This document shows, in pieces, positions 12,186 through 15,890 of a stretch of DNA of 15,890 nt. The stretch is from AG41 sp036522815. Lineage in GTDB: Bacteria; Gemmatimonadota; Gemmatimonadetes; Gemmatimonadales; GWC2-71-9. The DNA is taken from the NCBI GenBank assembly GCA_036522815.1, contig DATDFC010000160.1, positions 1 to 15,890 of the forward strand, in the 5' to 3' direction. The notes under the pieces are model-generated. The model searched no databases, was not told the origin of the DNA, and worked only from the letters and a program-made list of their open reading frames with translations. The translations under genes were made by a program, and so were the position numbers. Within the stretch, counting starts at the first letter, position 1, and every line of letters starts with the position of its first letter.

Positions 12186-13932
12186 CTCTCCTCCTCGCAG
12201 CGATTTTGTAACGCGGGTAACGTTTGCGGAGCTCGTCGAACACCCGTCGCTTCTCCGCAATCAGGGACGCCTGGCGCTCGGGACTCTCGAACGGCAATTG
12301 CTCGTCGAGCTGCTGCATCTGCCGCTCCAGTCGCCGTGCTTCCATCCAGCTCACCGCCAGTTCATACATCTCGTTGGGATCGCGCCCGCCGAGGCCCTCT
12401 TCCTTCAGCTGCTCGTAGATGCGCGCCGACGTGTCGTCCAGGGCGAGCACCGCATCGTCCGCTATGGCTTCGAACACGGCGCGATAAGGGAGAAACTCGA
12501 GCTCCTCGGCGTCCACGGACTCGACCACGCGAGCCTTCCACGGCTCGCCCTCGAGCAGCAGGAGGAGGAGGGCTTTCTCAGCACTGGACGGGAGGGCGGT
12601 CTGGCGGTCGGGCGGACTGCCGGACGGAGGTTTCACCTGACCGCCCGGCCGCCCATCCGCCTGACCGCCCGCCTCCCGCTCCAGCACATCCTTCCGCACT
12701 CCCGCCGCCTCAGCCGCACGCGAGATGTACAGCTCCCGCGTAATCGGATCTTTCGCCGCGCGGATCGTGGGGAGCAGCCGGTCGAGCGCCCGGCGCCGCC
12801 CGGGGAGGCTCGTGAAGAAGGCCTTGTGGTCGAGGATCTGGATCTTCCGCTCCAGCGGATCGACGGCGTCCTTGAGGATGGCTTCGAGGCCCGGAGCGCC
12901 CTGTTTCTGGACGAGGGTATCCGGATCCTCCCCCGGGGGGAGCGTAGCGACGCTCACGCGCAGGCCCTGACGCAGCAGCTCGTCGCCGGCGCGGAAGGTG
13001 GCGCGCAGGCCGGCGTCGTCCGAGTCGTACAACAACGTCACGTGCGGCGCGTGACGCTGGAGCAGCTGGGCCTGCTCGGGCGTGAGGCCGGTGCCGAGCG
13101 GGGCCACGACCTCTTCGATGCCGGCCAGCGACAGGCGCAGCACGTCGAAATACCCTTCCACCAGGATGGCGCGCTCCGCCTTGCGCATCGCGTGCTTCGC
13201 GACGTGCAGGTTGTAGAGCAGCTTGCCCTTGTGGAACACGGGCGAGTCGGGCGAGTTGAGATACTTGGGATCTCCTTCGCCGAGGATGCGACCCCCGAAC
13301 GCGACCACACGCGCGCGCAGGTCGTGGATCGGAAACAGCAGGCGACCGCGGAACCGGGGCAGCAGCGTCCCGTCCTCTCGTTTAACGAGGAGCCCCGCCT
13401 CGAGCAACACCTCCTCACGCACGCCCAATCCTTTCATTGCGTCGAGGAACGCCTTGCTCCTGGGCGCGAAGCCCAGCCCCAGCGGCAGCACGGCCTCGAG
13501 TTCGAGGTGTCGGGAGGCGAGGTAATCCCGGGCCACCTGGGCCTCGGGGCTCTCGCGCAACTGGCGCGCGAACCAGTCGGCGGCCGCGGCCACGGCGCTG
13601 TACAGCGGCTCGCGCGGGTCCGGCCCGATGGGCCCCCGCTCCGGAATGGCGATGCCGACGCGGCGCGCGACCTCGCGCACCGCGCTGGGATAGTCCATGC
13701 CGAGCTTCTTCATGAAGAAGGTGAAGACGTCGCCGCCCTCGTGACACACGAAGCAGTAGTACATCCCCTTCTTCGGGATGACGGCGAAGTTGCGGTGGGT
13801 GCCGCCGTGAAACGGGCACGCGGCGCGAAAGTCCGCCCCGGTGCGCTTGAGCTCCACGTGCTCGCCGATGATCCCCACGATGTCGGCCGCTTCCCGGACC
13901 TGCTCGATCACGTCGTCGGGAATGAGACTCAC
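12169..13932 (-). CDS. dnaG: DNA primase DnaG with a repeat insertion in the linker
   Basis: DnaG makes the RNA primers for DNA replication and is recruited by the DnaB helicase. The 587-residue protein shows the N-terminal CHC2 zinc-binding domain (Cys39, His42, Cys60, Cys63). The catalytic core follows, with the TOPRIM residues in LVEGYFDV and the YDSDDAG acidic cluster, and then a C-terminal helicase-binding region (about 455-587). The GTG start at 13932 overlaps the mutS2 stop as GTGA, and MSLIPDDVIEQVREAADIV is a typical start. Residues about 419-448 (beginning AGGQADGRPGGQ) are encoded by an inverted 8-bp-unit array. They fall in the linker between the core and the helicase-binding domain, where insertions are likely tolerated. 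Confidence 0.95.
   Translation of the reverse strand: MSLIPDDVIEQVREAADIVGIIGEHVELKRTGADFRAACPFHGGTHRNFAVIPKKGMYYCFVCHEGGDVFTFFMKKLGMDYPSAVREVARRVGIAIPERGPIGPDPREPLYSAVAAAADWFARQLRESPEAQVARDYLASRHLELEAVLPLGLGFAPRSKAFLDAMKGLGVREEVLLEAGLLVKREDGTLLPRFRGRLLFPIHDLRARVVAFGGRILGEGDPKYLNSPDSPVFHKGKLLYNLHVAKHAMRKAERAILVEGYFDVLRLSLAGIEEVVAPLGTGLTPEQAQLLQRHAPHVTLLYDSDDAGLRATFRAGDELLRQGLRVSVATLPPGEDPDTLVQKQGAPGLEAILKDAVDPLERKIQILDHKAFFTSLPGRRRALDRLLPTIRAAKDPITRELYISRAAEAAGVRKDVLEREAGGQADGRPGGQVKPPSGSPPDRQTALPSSAEKALLLLLLEGEPWKARVVESVDAEELEFLPYRAVFEAIADDAVLALDDTSARIYEQLKEEGLGGRDPNEMYELAVSWMEARRLERQMQQLDEQLPFESPERQASLIAEKRRVFDELRKRYPRYKIAARRRGAPGT
12591..12677. repeat. Inverted 8-bp-unit array in dnaG, copy E
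   Basis: Degenerate 8-bp units (GCGGTCTG, GCGGTCGG, GCGGACTG, CCGGACGG) occupy about 12591-12627 and face units of CCTGACCG/CCCGGCCG type at about 12636-12677. The layout is the same as in the heptamer elements, but with a period of eight. It is translated in frame in the DnaG linker. Confidence 0.7.
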
Positions 13933-15890
13933 GCCGTGAACTCCACGATCGTGACCCCGTGCCCGCCCTGGTTCGGCGGCGCGAAGCCGAACCGCGCCAC
14001 CCGGGTGTCGGCGGACAGGATATCGTGCACCAGCTGGCGCAGCGCGCCGGTGCCTTTGCCGTGGATGACGCGCAGATACGGGAGGTCGGCGAGGACGGCG
14101 TCGTCGAGCGCCTTCACGAGTCTGGCCTCGGCTTCGTCCGCCCGCAGGCCGCGCAGGGAGATCTCGCTCGTCGCAGTGGCCGTCGCCGGCAGACGCTCCC
14201 CTCCACGTGCCGGCCGCGCCGGGCTCGGCGGCCGTCGCGGGGCACCCGGCGGCTCTTGCCGACGGCGCTTCAGGTCTTCCAGCGACAGCCACTTTTCCCC
14301 TTTCCCCTTTTCTGTTTCCCCGGGTTCAGTCTCTTCGAGCGCTTGCTCGAGCAGCTTGCGCGCCTCGCGCGCCGTCGCCTCGTCCACCGCCGCCCGCGCC
14401 CGGCCCAGCGCCTCTTCGACCTTCTTGCGCGCCTCGAGCAGGTAGGCTCGGGTCTGGTCGCGGGCGGCTTGCTCCAGGCCCCGGGCCCGAGCCGTCACCT
14501 CCCGCTCCCGCCCGGCCACTTCCTCGCCGCGGGCGTCGACGCGCGCGGCGTCGTCCCGCACGCGTTGCTCGCCGGCCGCGAGCTCCCGCTCCCGGGCCTC
14601 GAGCTCGCGTGCCCGGGCTTCGACGGTCGCGAGCAGCGCATCGAGCGTGCGCTCGCGGTCGGGCACAGCGCGCTCGGCGATGTCCAGCACCTCGCCCGCG
14701 ATCCCCAGGCGCCGGGCGATGGCGAGCCCGTAGGAGCGCCCCGGGACGCCCTTGAGCAGCCGGAACGTGGGCGTCAGCGTCTCGGCGTCGAATTGCAGCG
14801 AGGCGTTCACGATCCCCACCGTTTCCGCGGCGAGCTGCTTCAACGCTCCCAGGTGCGTGGTCGCGAGGGTGACGGCGCGACGGCGGGTGAGCGTCTTGAG
14901 GACGGCGGCCGCGAGCGCGGCGCCTTCCGCCGGATCGGTGCCGCTTCCGATCTCGTCCAGCAGGACGAGCGAACCGGATCCGGCGCGCTCCAGAATGTCG
15001 CGCAGCACCGCGACGTGGGCGGAAAAGGTAGAGAGGCTGGCGGCGATGGACTGGCGATCGCCGATGTCCGCGAACACACCGTCGAACACCGGCAGCGTCG
15101 AGCGCGGCCCGATGGGCGGAACGATGCCGCTCTGCGCCATGAGGCAGAGCAATCCCACGGCCTTGATCAGCACCGTCTTGCCGCCGGTGTTCGGGCCGGA
15201 GACGAGCACGGTGCATTCGTCGGGGGCGAGCACGAGATCGAAGGGGACAACCGTCGTTCCCCCTCTCCACGTCGTGGAGAGGGGGTCAGGGGGTGAGGCG
15301 AGCAATGGGTGACGACCCGCATGGATCTCGAGCGGCCCGGCACCGACCGCGGGGGCGAAGCCGTTGACCAGCACCGCGTAGCGGGCGCGGGCGCACAGGT
15401 CGTCGAACGCGATGCACATCTCCCACGCGGCGGCGATCGTCTCGCGCACGGGGCGCAGCAGCTGGGTGAGCTCCCGCAGTACCTGCAGCACCTCCCGCTG
15501 CTCCTCCGCCTCGTGCTCGCGCAGCGCATTGCCGAGCGCGATCGCCTCCGGCGGCTCCACGAACATGGTGGACCCCGTGGCCGATTCGTCGTGCACGATG
15601 CCGCCGACTTTTGCCCACGCCGTGCCGCGCACCGGGATGACGTAGCGTCCGCCCCGCACCGTGACGGCGGCATCGGGGGCGCGCTCCGACTGATCGAGCG
15701 CGCCGAGGATCGTCTCGAGCCGCTGCACCAGCCGCTGGCGCGCCTCGCGCACGGCGCGGCGGGCGCGGGCAACGCCGTGTGACGCGCCGTCGAGCACCTG
15801 CCCTTCGGGGTCGAGGGATTGGGCGAGCCGCGTCTCGAGCTGTTTCGCGGGTGGGGCGGCGCGCAGCGCCGCGGTGCGCGGGGCATGGGC
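13929..15890 (-). CDS. mutS2: Endonuclease MutS2 (5' end outside window)
   Basis: The window holds 653 residues; the first roughly 130-150 are missing, judged from the usual length near 790. The protein has the MutS core lever region, the ATPase Walker A VSGPNTGGKT, the FADIGDRQSIAASLSTFSAH segment, Walker B LVLLDEIGSGTDPAEG, a long Arg/Glu-rich coiled coil, and a C-terminal Smr nuclease domain with SLRGLRADEAEARL and VIHGKGTG. MutS2 suppresses recombination, and in some bacteria it rescues collided ribosomes. Two segments look inserted: PPDPLSTTWRGG before the ATPase domain, from a palindrome at 15259-15285, and GETEKGKGEKW before the Smr domain, from a heptamer array at 14292-14319. The stop overlaps the dnaG start as GTGA. 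Confidence 0.95.
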   Translation of the reverse strand, partial: AHAPRTAALRAAPPAKQLETRLAQSLDPEGQVLDGASHGVARARRAVREARQRLVQRLETILGALDQSERAPDAAVTVRGGRYVIPVRGTAWAKVGGIVHDESATGSTMFVEPPEAIALGNALREHEAEEQREVLQVLRELTQLLRPVRETIAAAWEMCIAFDDLCARARYAVLVNGFAPAVGAGPLEIHAGRHPLLASPPDPLSTTWRGGTTVVPFDLVLAPDECTVLVSGPNTGGKTVLIKAVGLLCLMAQSGIVPPIGPRSTLPVFDGVFADIGDRQSIAASLSTFSAHVAVLRDILERAGSGSLVLLDEIGSGTDPAEGAALAAAVLKTLTRRRAVTLATTHLGALKQLAAETVGIVNASLQFDAETLTPTFRLLKGVPGRSYGLAIARRLGIAGEVLDIAERAVPDRERTLDALLATVEARARELEARERELAAGEQRVRDDAARVDARGEEVAGREREVTARARGLEQAARDQTRAYLLEARKKVEEALGRARAAVDEATAREARKLLEQALEETEPGETEKGKGEKWLSLEDLKRRRQEPPGAPRRPPSPARPARGGERLPATATATSEISLRGLRADEAEARLVKALDDAVLADLPYLRVIHGKGTGALRQLVHDILSADTRVARFGFAPPNQGGHGVTIVEFTA
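14292..14319. repeat. GGGGAAA-type heptamer array in mutS2
   Basis: Four degenerate 7-bp units (CTTTTCC, CCTTTCC, CCTTTTC, TGTTTCC) stand out as a pyrimidine-only AT-richer patch in a GC-rich gene. On the coding strand they give GETEKGKGEKW in the variable linker before the Smr domain. Only one arm is present. Confidence 0.5.
15259..15297. repeat. 27-bp perfect palindrome inside mutS2
   Basis: CCCCCTCTCCACG (15259-15271) and its exact complement (15273-15285) surround a single T, followed by GTCAGGGGGTGAG. The sequence resembles a class of small dispersed palindromes known from many GC-rich genomes that translate in one frame as LTPSPRRGEG. It is carried in frame in MutS2 between HPLLAS and VVPFDLVL. 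Confidence 0.75.

Noticed and set aside
12298..14445. Long plus-strand reading frame opposite dnaG and mutS2
   Set aside because: It crosses the dnaG/mutS2 junction and has no family resemblance; both minus-strand genes are complete and motif-rich here.

Overview
The window is a GC-rich bacterial chromosome segment in which every supported gene lies on the minus strand, so transcription runs from high to low coordinates. The long plus-strand reading frames are shadows of these genes. The housekeeping content, the frequent GTG starts with 4-bp overlaps, and the dispersed 7-bp repeat arrays remind me of soil Gemmatimonadota or similar deep-branching bacteria. That placement is an inference; no rRNA or other strong taxonomic marker is present.

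Region 1 (15890 down to 4001) reads as one long, tightly packed operon. In transcription order it holds mutS2 (5' end outside the window), dnaG primase, a coiled-coil/zinc-ribbon protein, recJ, rsmD, coaD, pta, a three-gene partner-switching module (STAS anti-anti-sigma factor, GHKL anti-sigma kinase, GAF-SpoIIE phosphatase), rsmA and rex. Most junctions are ATGA or GTGA overlaps with little or no Shine-Dalgarno sequence, which suggests translational coupling. A perfect 18-bp Rex operator covers the rsmA stop codon and ends one base before the rex ATG, so rex is probably self-regulated from an internal promoter.

Region 2 (3799 to 2747) is a probable lipoprotein built of YVTN/NHL-like beta-propeller repeats, preceded by the clearest Shine-Dalgarno sequence in the window. 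Region 3 (2622 to 1) holds arginine deiminase (arcA), a DnaQ-like DEDDh exonuclease and a metallo-beta-lactamase-fold hydrolase cut by the window edge. These three genes overlap each other.

The most unusual signal is a set of dispersed inverted arrays of 7-bp units (GGATTGC type, GGAACGC type) and an 8-bp-unit relative, plus further palindromes and one-armed heptamer arrays. They sit in gene gaps and also in frame inside rsmA, dnaG, mutS2, pta and the end of the exonuclease gene. Two copies 9 kb apart share 32 of 33 bases. Because 7 is not a multiple of 3, each heptamer array reads as one heptapeptide in all frames and has no stop codon on either strand. This may explain how the arrays persist inside essential genes.
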